Part shown: positions 29,478-39,678 of the stretch, one piece after another
Position numbering within the stretch: the first letter of the stretch is position 1
Layout: every line of letters begins with the position of its first letter
Assembly (NCBI GenBank): GCA_009693245.1
Contig: SHXO01000010.1
Span: 1-53,219 of the forward strand
Reading direction: 5' to 3'
Origin: Betaproteobacteria bacterium
GTDB lineage: Bacteria; Pseudomonadota; Gammaproteobacteria; Burkholderiales; SHXO01
Length of the DNA: 53,219 nt
Translations under genes and position numbers: made by a program
Notes under the pieces: generated by a model
Database searches by the model: none
Told to the model about the DNA's origin: nothing
What the model saw: only the letters and a program-made list of their open reading frames with translations

Positions 29478-30593
29478 ATGACAGATCTGTCTTCCACGCT
29501 GGCGCTCACCCGCACTCCGGTGCCGCTTCCGATCAGTTGGTACTTCGATCCCGAGATCGCGCGCTTGGAGCAAAAACTCATCTTCGATGCCGGACCAGGT
29601 TACATCGGTCATGAGCATCTGGTACCCAACACGGGCGACTACTACGTCTTGGATTGGTTGCCGGGCGCTCCCGTGCTGGTACGCGGGAAGGACGGCATCA
29701 GGTTGCTGAGCAATGTATGCCGCCACAGGCAATCCCTGTTGTTGAGCGGCCACGGCAATAGGGAGAACATCGTGTGCCCGGTTCATAGATGGACTTATGA
29801 TCTGGCGGGCACGCTGCTGGGTGCCCCGCAATTTCCCAACAATCCCTGCTTGAACCTGGAAGCCACAAATCTGAGAAATTGGCGAGGACTTCTTTTTACG
29901 GGGCAGCGAGATCCAGAGAAAGACCTTGCGGGAATGAATCTCCTGGCGGACTACGATTACGCCGGTCACTTGCGAGATCGCGTGGAGATCAGCGAGTACC
30001 CCTTCAACTGGAAGACTTTCCTGGAGATTTATCTGGAGCTATACCACGTGGAGGCGGTTCATCCTGGCCTGCGACAGTTCGTTGACCCCAGCCATTGGCG
30101 CTGGGAGTTTGGCGAATGGTGGAGCTCCCAACAACTGGGGATCTACAAGAATCTTGCCCACAAGGAAACTCCAGCCTACGGCCATTACATCGACGAGTTG
30201 CTCAAGTATCGCAACGGAGAGCTGCCCAAGTACGGAACGCTCTGGTCCATGTATTACCCCAACATTTGCCTGGAGTGGTATCCCCATTGCTTGGTAATCA
30301 GCACCATTCTGCCTAGAGGGCCGGACAAATGCCTCAACGTCGTGGAGTTCTATTATCCCGAGGAAGTCGCGTTGTTCGAGCGCACGCTGGTGGAGGCCCA
30401 TCAAGCCGCGTACTTCGAAAGCGCGGCCCAGGACCAGCAGATCTGCGAACATCTGCACGAGGGGCGGCGAAAGCTCTATGCGAGCGGGCAGGAACAACAA
30501 GGCCCCTATCTCATGCCGGCCGAGGATGGGATGATTCATTTTCACGAGTTCGTGCGCGGCTATCTCGAACCCGCGCTTGGGCAAGCGAGCTAA
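29478..30593 (+). CDS. Rieske non-haem iron oxygenase, alpha-subunit type
   Basis: A 371-residue ring-hydroxylating oxygenase large-subunit homologue. The Rieske [2Fe-2S] cluster ligands are in NVCRHRQ and, 17 residues on, CPVHRW. The mononuclear iron site is in NWKTFLEIYLELYHVEAVHP with both His; a later Asp in AQDQQICE may be the third ligand. No beta subunit, ferredoxin or reductase gene is adjacent, so it must use partners encoded elsewhere. ATG 29478 is chosen over an upstream TTG, though neither has a good ribosome-binding site. A homologue beside xseB is, to my knowledge, common in betaproteobacteria; its substrate is unknown. Confidence 0.88.
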   Translation: MTDLSSTLALTRTPVPLPISWYFDPEIARLEQKLIFDAGPGYIGHEHLVPNTGDYYVLDWLPGAPVLVRGKDGIRLLSNVCRHRQSLLLSGHGNRENIVCPVHRWTYDLAGTLLGAPQFPNNPCLNLEATNLRNWRGLLFTGQRDPEKDLAGMNLLADYDYAGHLRDRVEISEYPFNWKTFLEIYLELYHVEAVHPGLRQFVDPSHWRWEFGEWWSSQQLGIYKNLAHKETPAYGHYIDELLKYRNGELPKYGTLWSMYYPNICLEWYPHCLVISTILPRGPDKCLNVVEFYYPEEVALFERTLVEAHQAAYFESAAQDQQICEHLHEGRRKLYASGQEQQGPYLMPAEDGMIHFHEFVRGYLEPALGQAS

Positions 30594-30595
30594 TC

Positions 30596-31441
30596 ATGGA
30601 ATTCACCACACTCATAGATGCCGGGGTGCTCGCCAAGCATTTGGACGATCCGCGCTTCGTGATTTTCGACTGCCGCCACGATCTCGCCAAACCAGATTGG
30701 GGTATCGAAGTCTATCTGGCCTCCCATATTCCCGGCGCTCGATTTGCGCATTTGGACAAGAACCTTTCGGGGCCAAAGACTGGCAAGAACGGGCGTCATC
30801 CCCTGCCCGATCCGCAATCCTTCGCACGCTGGCTGAGTGAGATGGGCGCCGGCAACGATAGCCAAATCATCGGCTACGACAGCACCGGCGGTACCTACGG
30901 CGCGCGCTTGTGGTGGATGGTGCGCTGGCTGGGGCAGCAACGCGTGGCGGTGCTCAATGGCGGATGGGATGCGTGGGTCAAGTCAGGTTTCCCGGTTACG
31001 CAAGACAAACACTCACCGCGCGCCACCACGTTTCACATGCGGTTGCATGAAGAAGCCAGGGTGGATGCGAATTTCATTCTGCGCAATCTCGAAAGCCAAA
31101 AGTACCGCGTGCTCGATGCTCGCGCCAATGACCGCTTCCATGGGCAGAACGAAACCATCGATCCCACCGGCGGGCACATCCCGGGCGCCACGAACCGTTT
31201 TTTCAAGGATAACCTGGATGCGCAATCGCGCTTTAAGCCCTCTGCCACGCTCAAAGCAGAATTTGAAGCCTTGCTGCATGGGCGCGCACCGTCGCAAGTC
31301 ATCCACCAATGCGGTTCTGGCGTAACGGCCTGCCACAACGCGCTTGCCATGGAGATCGCCGGATTACCGGGTTCGAAGGTCTATCCAGGGTCTTGGAGCG
31401 AGTGGATCGCCGATCCAGCGCGTCCCATCGCGACGACATAG
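30596..31441 (+). CDS. Sulfurtransferase, tandem rhodanese type
   Basis: A 281-residue two-domain rhodanese (thiosulfate or 3-mercaptopyruvate sulfurtransferase). The N-terminal domain has VIFDCRHDLAKPDWG and SHIPGARFAHLDKNL; the C-terminal domain has VLDARANDRFHG and GHIPGATN, and the catalytic Cys lies in QCGSGVTACHN near residue 240. The loop CGSGVTA resembles mercaptopyruvate-type enzymes more than CRKGVTA thiosulfate types. It starts two bases after the Rieske gene stop, so the two are co-transcribed. Confidence 0.92.
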   Translation: MEFTTLIDAGVLAKHLDDPRFVIFDCRHDLAKPDWGIEVYLASHIPGARFAHLDKNLSGPKTGKNGRHPLPDPQSFARWLSEMGAGNDSQIIGYDSTGGTYGARLWWMVRWLGQQRVAVLNGGWDAWVKSGFPVTQDKHSPRATTFHMRLHEEARVDANFILRNLESQKYRVLDARANDRFHGQNETIDPTGGHIPGATNRFFKDNLDAQSRFKPSATLKAEFEALLHGRAPSQVIHQCGSGVTACHNALAMEIAGLPGSKVYPGSWSEWIADPARPIATT

Positions 31442-31464
31442 CAACGAAGTAACCCGCCCTGACC

Positions 31465-31878
31465 ATGCCGGCCCAGACCACCTTGGCCGATCTGGTTCTC
31501 GCCGCTCATTTCATCTTTGTGCTGTTCTTGGTAGGCGGGCTGTTCGCGGTATGGCTGGGCACTCGATGGCGCTGGAGATGCGTGCGCCATTGGACGTTCC
31601 GAGTGATCCACTTGTGCGCGGCCTGGTTCGTCGCCATCGAAACGGTGCTGGGCTATGCCTGCCCGCTTACGGTGCTGGAAGATTTACTGCGTTCGGAATC
31701 CAGCGCCGGTGAAGGATTTCTTCAGCGCTGGATCAGCCGGTTGCTGTACTGGGATTTCCCAGTTTGGGTTTTCGCCGGGGCCTACCTTCTGTTTGCCATG
31801 GCGGTCACTGCAACCTATTGGTGGATACCGCCGTGGCCTAGGTCGGGATCACCTCGGGCTCAGACTCCGCCGCGGTAG
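31465..31878 (+). CDS. DUF2784 family membrane protein
   Basis: A 137-residue protein with four hydrophobic segments and the pattern LAAHFIFVLFLVGGLFAVWL, RVIHLCAAWFVAIE and GYACPLTVLED that identifies the DUF2784 family. Function of the family is not established. It follows the sulfurtransferase gene by 23 bases and its last 41 bases overlap the 3' end of convergent clpA, so its terminal residues (WIPPWPRSGSPRAQTPPR) are constrained by, or derived from, clpA antisense sequence. Confidence 0.85.
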   Translation: MPAQTTLADLVLAAHFIFVLFLVGGLFAVWLGTRWRWRCVRHWTFRVIHLCAAWFVAIETVLGYACPLTVLEDLLRSESSAGEGFLQRWISRLLYWDFPVWVFAGAYLLFAMAVTATYWWIPPWPRSGSPRAQTPPR

Positions 31879-34117
31879 CCTCGAAGGTGAGTTGCACATT
31901 GCCGTCAACGTCCACGTCGACCATGACCTTGCCACCGTTGACTAGGCGGCCAAACAACAACTCGTCGGCGAGCGCGCGCCGGATCGTGTCTTGAATCAAC
32001 CGCGCCATGGGTCTTGCGCCCATCAGAGGATCGAACCCATGTTCGGCGAGATGGGCACGCAGCGCGTCGGTAAAGTTCGCCTCCACCTTCTTCTCGTGCA
32101 GTTGTTCTTCCAATTGCATGAGGAATTTATCCACCACGCGCAAGATGATCTCGGTGGTAAGCGCCGCGAAGGAGATGATGGCATCCAAGCGGTTACGAAA
32201 CTCTGGCGTGAACATGCGCTTGATCTCGCCCATTTCATCGCCATGGCTCTTGCTTTGCGTAAAGCCCATGGATGTCTTGGTGAGTACTTCGGCACCGGCA
32301 TTGGTGGTCATGATGAGCACCACGTTGCGAAAGTCGGATTTTCTGCCGTTGTTGTCCGTCAGGGTGCCGTGATCCATCACCTGCAGAAGAATATTGAAGA
32401 TATCGGGGTGCGCCTTCTCGATCTCGTCAAGCAATAACACGCAGTAGGGATTCTTGGTGATCGCCTCGGTCATCAACCCTCCCTGCTCGAAGCCCACGTA
32501 TCCGGGAGGCGCACCGATCAAGCGCGACACCGCGTGGCGCTCCATGTATTCGGACATATCGAAACGGATGAGTTCGACACCCAAAATGTAGGCGAGCTGG
32601 CGCGCGACCTCGGTCTTGCCCACGCCCGTGGGCCCGGAGAAGAGAAAACATCCCGTGGGTTTGAGCGGATTGCCCAGGCCGCTGCGCGCCATCTTGATGG
32701 CGGAAGCCAGCGCGTCGATGGCCTTTTCCTGCCCGAACACCACGGCCTTCAGATCGCGGTCAAGGTTCTTGAGCTTACTGCGGTCATCCGAGGACACGTT
32801 ATGCGGAGGAATGCGCGCGATCTTGGCGACGACGTCCTCGATCTCGTGCTTCGTGATGATCCGCTTTTGCTTGGACTTGGGAAGAATTCGCTGCGCCGCG
32901 CCAGCCTCATCGATGACATCGATGGCCTTGTCGGGCAGATGGCGGTCGTTGATATAGCGCGCGGACAACTCGGCCGCGGTCGACAGCGCCGTGGTGGTGT
33001 AGCGAATACCATGGTGAGCCTCGAAACGGCTCTTCAGGCCTTTCAGTATCTCGACGGTCTCCTGGATGGACGGCTCGATCACGTCAATCTTCTGGAACCG
33101 TCTCGATAATGCGTGATCCTTCTCGAAGACGCCCCGGTACTCCGTGTAAGTGGTGGCGCCAATGCACTTTAACTGGCCCGTGGAAAGCGCGGGCTTCAAT
33201 AGATTGGACGCATCCAGCGTACCCCCCGAGGCGGCGCCCGCGCCGATCAAGGTGTGGATCTCGTCGATGAATAATATGGCGTTGGGATTGTCCACCAATT
33301 GCTTGAGCACCGCCTTCAAGCGCTGCTCGAAGTCCCCCCGGTATTTGGTGCCGGCCAGCAACGCACCCATGTCTAGCGAATAGACGCTGCATTTGCCCAG
33401 TATGTCCGGGACGCTCCCTTCGATGATTCTGCGTGCAAGCCCCTCCGCGATGGCTGTCTTGCCCACACCGGCCTCGCCCACTAACAGGGGATTATTCTTG
33501 CGGCGGCGGCACAACGTTTGTATCACCCGCTCCACTTCGCGCTCGCGCCCAATCAAGGGATCGATCTTTCCGGCGACGGCTTGCGCATTCAAGTTAAGCG
33601 TGTAGGTCTCGAGCGCGCCTCCGTTGGCCTGCTCTTGCTCGCCTTCCGAATCACCGTCTTGCGATTGCTGCTTGGAAGGCGTTTGTGGAACCTTGCTGAT
33701 ACCGTGGGAGATGAAATTCACCACATCCAAGCGGGTGACGCCCTTCTGATGCAGGAAGTACACGGCGTGAGAGTCTTTCTCTCCGAAAATTGCAACCAAT
33801 ACATTGGCGCCGGTGACTTCTTTCTTCCCAGAGGATTGCACATGCAGAATGGCACGCTGGATCACTCGCTGAAAACCAAGGGTGGGCTGGGTATCGACTT
33901 CATCACCCGTTACCACGGGAGTATGCTCGTTGATGAAATCGGTGAGTTGCTTGCGTAGCTCCTCAATGTTGGCGGCGCATGCGCGCAGCACTTCGGAGGC
34001 GGATGGGTTATCGAGCAGTGCCAACAGCAGATGTTCGACCGTTATGAACTCGTGGCGTTTTTGCCTCGCCTCCATAAACGCCATGTGAAGGCTGACTTCA
34101 AGTTCCTGTGCGATCAT
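31838..34117 (-). CDS. clpA: ATP-dependent Clp protease ATP-binding subunit ClpA
   Basis: A 759-residue AAA+ unfoldase that feeds substrates to ClpP. The N-terminal double Clp_N domain (MIAQELEVSLHMAFMEARQK) binds ClpS; D1 has Walker A GEAGVGKTA and D2 GPTGVGKTE, with the second Walker B LLLDEIEKAHPD. Length and frame are normal. A good GAGGA precedes the ATG, and clpS lies 60 bases upstream in the same direction. Confidence 0.97.
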   Translation of the reverse strand: MIAQELEVSLHMAFMEARQKRHEFITVEHLLLALLDNPSASEVLRACAANIEELRKQLTDFINEHTPVVTGDEVDTQPTLGFQRVIQRAILHVQSSGKKEVTGANVLVAIFGEKDSHAVYFLHQKGVTRLDVVNFISHGISKVPQTPSKQQSQDGDSEGEQEQANGGALETYTLNLNAQAVAGKIDPLIGREREVERVIQTLCRRRKNNPLLVGEAGVGKTAIAEGLARRIIEGSVPDILGKCSVYSLDMGALLAGTKYRGDFEQRLKAVLKQLVDNPNAILFIDEIHTLIGAGAASGGTLDASNLLKPALSTGQLKCIGATTYTEYRGVFEKDHALSRRFQKIDVIEPSIQETVEILKGLKSRFEAHHGIRYTTTALSTAAELSARYINDRHLPDKAIDVIDEAGAAQRILPKSKQKRIITKHEIEDVVAKIARIPPHNVSSDDRSKLKNLDRDLKAVVFGQEKAIDALASAIKMARSGLGNPLKPTGCFLFSGPTGVGKTEVARQLAYILGVELIRFDMSEYMERHAVSRLIGAPPGYVGFEQGGLMTEAITKNPYCVLLLDEIEKAHPDIFNILLQVMDHGTLTDNNGRKSDFRNVVLIMTTNAGAEVLTKTSMGFTQSKSHGDEMGEIKRMFTPEFRNRLDAIISFAALTTEIILRVVDKFLMQLEEQLHEKKVEANFTDALRAHLAEHGFDPLMGARPMARLIQDTIRRALADELLFGRLVNGGKVMVDVDVDGNVQLTFEATAAESEPEVIPT

Positions 34118-34177
34118 AGCTTCCTCTGTTTCGTTCGTGGAGACTGCGTTGGACTTACTTCACTTTCCATTTAGCCG

Positions 34178-34486
34178 CTAGGTTTCTTCCATCACACACT
34201 GCAACGGATGCTCGTGCTTACGTGAGTATCCTATCACCTGTTCCACCTTGGTCGCAGCCACGTCCTTCGGATAGACGCCACAAACGCCCATTCCTTCCCT
34301 GTGAACCCGGAGCATCACTTGCGTGGCACGCTCCCTGTTCATCAAGAAAAACTTCTGTAGTACCGCCGCCACGAAGTCCATGGGAGTGTAATCATCGTTC
34401 AGCAGCATCACCTTGAACATCGGGGGCTGCTTAACTTTACTCTTCTGGGCCTCGAGAATTGCGCCATCGCGATTTCCGGCCTTCAT
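34178..34486 (-). CDS. clpS: ClpS adaptor protein
   Basis: A 102-residue N-end-rule adaptor that docks on ClpA. The core [16 protein letters not shown] (N-degron pocket), [14 protein letters not shown] and [16 protein letters not shown] is complete. ATG at 34486 is used; an in-frame TTG four codons upstream has GAGG at close spacing and may be the real start. Forms the clpS-clpA operon and is divergent from cspA. Confidence 0.94.
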   Translation of the reverse strand: MKAGNRDGAILEAQKSKVKQPPMFKVMLLNDDYTPMDFVAAVLQKFFLMNRERATQVMLRVHREGMGVCGVYPKDVAATKVEQVIGYSRKHEHPLQCVMEET

Positions 34487-34498
34487 GGAAGCATCCAA

Positions 34499-34815
34499 CC
34501 AACCTCACTCACCTGGCAATTGCCACGCTATTTTGCGCATACCGCCAAAATTAGCAAGGGGGTAATTAATCGCGGAAAAAGCATTTCTAGTACCGCATGG
34601 CAGCGAACTAATTTCCAGAGTATTTTCCTTGACTTCCATTTGCAGTTGACCTAAAAAGGCAGCGGGCGTTTGCGTTCAAGCAGGTGCGTCCATGATGTAC
34701 CGCAACGTAACGCACGTTGAATGCGGCACGTTGGATGCGTCGTGGCGATTCGCCATCTTGAGGGACAAATCGTTGTGGGGTTCCCGGCCCGGTCATGAAA
34801 TAAGGATGGAGGAGT
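34499..34815 (+). promoter_or_regulatory. cspA promoter and long leader
   Basis: A 317-base gap between divergent clpS and cspA. A sigma-70-like promoter is visible: ttgact at 34629-34634, 17 bases, then taaaaa at 34652-34657. It would give a leader of roughly 150 bases before the ATG at 34816, similar in length to the temperature-responsive leaders of cold-shock genes. GGAGGAG sits directly before the start. The leader contains a 14-base tandem duplication at 34712-34739. Confidence 0.55.
34712..34739 (+). repeat. 14-base tandem duplication in the cspA leader
   Basis: gcacgttgaatgcg (34712-34725) is followed immediately by gcacgttggatgcg (34726-34739), one mismatch. It lies between the predicted promoter and the ribosome-binding site, so it would be transcribed. 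Confidence 0.8.
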
Positions 34816-35019
34816 ATGGCAACTGGTACGGTTAAGTGGTTCAACGATGCGAAAGGGTTTGGTTTTATCACACCAGACGACGGGGGAGAGGATGTTTTCG
34901 CGCATTTCTCCGCCATTAACATGAATGGATTTAAAACCCTCAAAGAAGGGCAGAAGGTGAGTTTCGAAGTCACTCAAGGTCCCAAGGGAAAACAAGCTTC
35001 GAACATTCAGTCGTCCTAG
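34816..35019 (+). CDS. cspA: Cold-shock protein (CspA family)
   Basis: A 67-residue single cold-shock domain, an RNA chaperone. RNP1 (KGFGFIT) and RNP2 (VFAHFS) are intact, and the start [17 protein letters not shown] is standard. The gene is monocistronic, with its own leader and a strong hairpin terminator 58 bases after the stop. Codon and motif conservation leave no doubt about family; which paralogue it is cannot be told. Confidence 0.97.
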   Translation: MATGTVKWFNDAKGFGFITPDDGGEDVFAHFSAINMNGFKTLKEGQKVSFEVTQGPKGKQASNIQSS

Positions 35020-35076
35020 CCTTCTACTACGCCAAAGATCATTCCGGCCGGGCTTCCTTGAAGCGTGACCGAAAAC

Positions 35077-35103
35077 AAAGCCCGCCGTCTGGCGGGCTTT
35101 TTG
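35077..35103. terminator. Bidirectional rho-independent terminator between cspA and icd
   Basis: aaagcccgcc (35077-35086) pairs perfectly with ggcgggcttt (35091-35100) across the loop gtct, and is followed by further t's on the plus strand. On the minus strand the stem ends in a run with several t's too. It sits between convergent cspA and icd and can serve both. Confidence 0.88.
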
Positions 35104-35132
35104 TTTCGTAGTGACGCCGAACACGGTAAAAA

Positions 35133-36374
<1,242 letters not shown>

Positions 36375-36687
36375 GGGTTTCCTGGTTATTCGAAGTTAGG
36401 GAAGAGCCGCCAGGCGCAGAGGGACGGAGTATGCCAGCTGAATAGAATCAACATTTTATCTCAGCCTGGAGCCAGTGTTTAACCCTTCTGACAGTTTATC
36501 GGCGTAACAGCCAGAGGCTTAACCTCCTCTGGGCGCGCACCGGGTACCTTGCTGGGTGCCCCCCAACGATTATATGTTGCAACGCCACATCCGACCGATA
36601 TACTTAGGCTCGATTTCGGCTACATCATTATTTTCTTGCCTGCCTTGAACCTCTGTTCGGGGTACAACCTTCACGAGGGAGCGGGTT
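36375..36687. promoter_or_regulatory. Divergent icd-aceA control region
   Basis: No gene is seen. An inverted repeat ccagagg (36511-36517) and cctctgg (36526-36532) with an eight-base spacer is a candidate operator or a small hairpin. A second weaker dyad, gggtacc and gggtgcc, follows within 30 bases. No regulator binding site can be named from sequence. Confidence 0.35.
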
Positions 36688-37947
36688 ATGAGTAGAGATC
36701 AAGAAGGACTGGTCGGAAAATCCCCGTTGGCAGGGCGTACGCCGGGGATATAGCGCGGAGGATGTCTACCGGCTTCGCGGCACCCTGCAAATCGAGCATA
36801 CCCTGGCCAAACGCGGGAGCGAAAAACTGTGGCGTTTGCTGAAGGAACATCCATACATCAATTCCCTGGGCGCCATGACTGGCAACCAGGCGATGCAGCA
36901 GGTCAAGGCAGGGTTGAAGGCCATCTATCTCTCGGGGTGGCAGGTGGCGGCCGATGCCAACGACGCCTACCAAATGTACCCGGACCAATCCCTCTATCCC
37001 GTGTCCAGCGTCCCTTCGGTGGTGCGCAAGATCAACAATACCTTTATCCGCGCCGACCAGATTCACCATTCCGAAGGCAAAGACACCATCGACTGGTTCG
37101 CGCCCATCGTGGCGGATGCCGAAGCGGGCTTCGGAGGCGTGCTCAACGCCCATGAATTGATGAAGCACATGATCGAGGCTGGCGCCGCCGGCGTGCACTT
37201 CGAAGACCAACTGGCCGCGGCCAAGAAATGCGGGCACATGGGGGGAAGGTTCTCGTACCCTCTCAGGAAGCCGTGCAGAAATTGATTGCCGCCCGACTTG
37301 CCGCCGACATCATGGGCGTCCCCACCGTTTTGTTCGCCCGTACGGATGCTGAAGCGGCCAATCTGGTGACGTCCGACGTGGACGAAAACGACAAACCCTT
37401 CCTCACAGGCGAGCGTACAGCCGAAGGCTTTTACCACTCCAAGAACGGGTTGGGCCAAGCGATCTCGCGCGGCTTGGCCTACGCGCCCTATGCCGATCTG
37501 ATCTGGTGCGAAACCGGCAAGCCCGATCTGGAATTCGCCAAGAAATTCGCGGACGCCATTCACGCGGTGTTCCCCGGAAAGATGCTGGCCTACAACTGCT
37601 CGCCCTCCTTCAACTGGAAGAAGAATCTGGACGACGCCACCATCGCCAAGTTTCAGCGCGAGTTAGGCGCCATGGGCTATAAGTTCCAGTTCATTACCCT
37701 TGCCGGCTTCCATGCGCTGAACTATTCCATGTTCGAACTCGCGCGCGGCTATGCGAGCGAGAACATGACTGCCTATGTTCGCCTTCAGCAGGCCGAATTC
37801 GCCGCGGAATCCGTGGGCTACACGGCCACCAAGCATCAACGCGAAGTCGGCACCGGCTACTTCGACGAAGTCACACAGGTTTGCCAAGGCGGCCAATCCT
37901 CCGTGACCGCGCTTACTGGATCCACCGAAGAAGAGCAGTTCGTCTAG
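36688..37947 (+). pseudogene. aceA: Isocitrate lyase, frame disrupted near the start and after the signature motif
   Basis: The glyoxylate-shunt enzyme cleaving isocitrate to succinate and glyoxylate. ATG 36688 gives MSRDQE as in relatives, but the conserved continuation [20 protein letters not shown] lies in another frame with an upstream stop and no start codon, so bases are missing or extra near 36705. The frame then runs well ([25 protein letters not shown]) until a six-G run near 37240; seven would continue as [15 protein letters not shown]. The remainder is well conserved to STEEEQFV. The active-site Cys motif KKCGH is intact just before the shift. Such a conserved enzyme with an intact aceB next door makes sequence error worth excluding first. 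Confidence 0.9.
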
Positions 37948-37964
37948 GTCTTACCACTTCGTCT

Positions 37965-37998
37965 AAACCGCGCTTTCGAGAGAAAGCGCGGTTTTTTT
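37965..37998 (+). terminator. Rho-independent terminator after aceA
   Basis: aaaccgcgctttc (37965-37977) pairs perfectly with gaaagcgcggttt (37982-37994) over the loop gaga, followed by tttt. It lies 18 bases after the aceA stop and separates it from aceB, so aceB may need its own promoter or read-through. Confidence 0.92.
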
Positions 37999-38045
37999 CG
38001 TGCCATAATCCGCCGCCTTTGGCAGACCCAACCAGGAGAAAATCC

Positions 38046-39665
38046 GTGAGCGCACCTCTGTCTCACCCGCCAGGCGTCCAAGTCCTCGGCACCATCACCC
38101 CCGAGTACGCACATATCGTCACGCCGGAAGCGCTCGCTTTCTTGGCCAGACTTCACCGTAATTTCGACAAGCGCCGGCTCGGGCTTCTCGCCCGCCGCGT
38201 TGCCCGCCAAGCCGAAATCGACGCCGGAGAGTTGCCCGATTTTCTGCCTGAGACCGCGGACATTCGCGCCGCGCAGTGGAGCGTGGCTCCCGTTCCAAAG
38301 GATTTGCAAGACCGCCGTGTGGAAATTACAGGCCCCACTGATCGCAAGATGGTGATCAACGCGCTCAATTGCGGCGCCAACATGTTCATGGCGGATTTCG
38401 AGGACTCCAGCACTCCCACCTGGGACAACCAGGTGCAGGGCCAGATCAACATGCGCGACGCCATCGCGGGCACCATCGGCTTCACCAACTCCGAGGGAAA
38501 GCACTACAAACTCAACGACAAGGTTGCCACCCTGCTCGTACGCCCGCGCGGATGGCATCTCCCAGAGAAACACGTCCTCGTGGACGGAGAACCCATGTCA
38601 GGTTCTCTTTTCGATTTTGGCTTGTATTTTTTCCACAACGCCAAGACACGAGCCGCCAAGGGCTCGGGTATTTATCTATATCTACCCAAGATGGAATCCC
38701 ATCTTGAAGCACGCCTGTGGAACGACGTCTTCGTGTCTTCGCAGAAGGAGGTGGGCGTGCCACAAGGCACCGTGAAAGCCACTGTCTTGATCGAGACCAT
38801 TCTGGCCACCTTCGAGATGGATGAAATCCTCTACGAATTGCGCGAACATTCCGCCGGCCTCAACTGCGGCCGCTGGGATTACATCTTCAGCTGCATCAAG
38901 AAACTCAAGAATCATCCAGATTTTGTTTTGGCCGACCGCGGGCAGGTCACCATGACCAGCCCCTTCATGCGCGCGTATTCGCTGCTGCTCATCAAGACCT
39001 GCCACCGCCGCAACGCTTTTGCCATGGGCGGCATGGCAGCGCAGATTCCCATCAAGAACGATCCGGCCGCCAACGATGCTGCCATCGCCAAGGTGCGTGC
39101 CGATAAAGAGCGGGAGGCCAATGATGGCCACGACGGCACCTGGGTAGCGCATCCAGGCTTAGTCGCTGTCGCGAAGGAGGCTTTCGACGCCGTGATGAAG
39201 ACGCCCAATCAGATCCACCGCAAGCGTGATGACGTGGCTAGCACCGCCAAGGATCTGCTCGATTTTCAGCCCAAGGCGCCCATCACCGAACAGGGACTGC
39301 GCACCAACATCAACATCGGCATCCAATACATGGGCGCCTGGCTAGCCGGCACGGGCTGCGTTCCCATCTTCAATCTAATGGAAGACGCCGCCACGGCGGA
39401 AATCTCGCGCGCCCAGATCTGGCACTGGATTCGTAGTCCGAAGGGCGTTCTCGACGACGGCCGCAAAGTCACCAAGGATCTGTTCAAATCCCTGGTGCCG
39501 CAAGAGCTGCGGCGCGTGCGGGAAATCCTTGGCGACAAACAGTATGCCGCCGGAAAGTACGAAGTAGGCGCGCAGATGTTCGACGAACTCACGTGCAAGG
39601 ACGAGTTCGTCGAGTTCCTCACCTTACCCGCCTACGACTACGTTACGGAGCACGAGCACCGGTAG
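38046..39665 (+). CDS. aceB: Malate synthase A
   Basis: A 539-residue malate synthase (A isoform, about the size of the E. coli enzyme), condensing glyoxylate and acetyl-CoA. Conserved stretches are FMADFEDSSTPTWDNQ, RPRGWHLPEKHV, the active-site VLIETILATFEMDEILYELR and GRWDYIFSCIKK. A GTG start at 38046 is chosen: AGGAG lies about eight bases upstream and relatives begin here; the open frame extends back into aceA. Reading frame intact, unlike aceA. Confidence 0.95.
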   Translation: MSAPLSHPPGVQVLGTITPEYAHIVTPEALAFLARLHRNFDKRRLGLLARRVARQAEIDAGELPDFLPETADIRAAQWSVAPVPKDLQDRRVEITGPTDRKMVINALNCGANMFMADFEDSSTPTWDNQVQGQINMRDAIAGTIGFTNSEGKHYKLNDKVATLLVRPRGWHLPEKHVLVDGEPMSGSLFDFGLYFFHNAKTRAAKGSGIYLYLPKMESHLEARLWNDVFVSSQKEVGVPQGTVKATVLIETILATFEMDEILYELREHSAGLNCGRWDYIFSCIKKLKNHPDFVLADRGQVTMTSPFMRAYSLLLIKTCHRRNAFAMGGMAAQIPIKNDPAANDAAIAKVRADKEREANDGHDGTWVAHPGLVAVAKEAFDAVMKTPNQIHRKRDDVASTAKDLLDFQPKAPITEQGLRTNINIGIQYMGAWLAGTGCVPIFNLMEDAATAEISRAQIWHWIRSPKGVLDDGRKVTKDLFKSLVPQELRRVREILGDKQYAAGKYEVGAQMFDELTCKDEFVEFLTLPAYDYVTEHEHR

Positions 39666-39678
39666 GGGATGCGGCGCG

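Noticed and set aside
36750-36755. Apparent TAG near the start of aceA (ggatatagcgcg)
   Set aside because: In the conserved frame this reads Gly-Tyr-Ser-Ala (RRGYSAED), so it is not a stop in the real frame; the problem there is the frame, not an amber.
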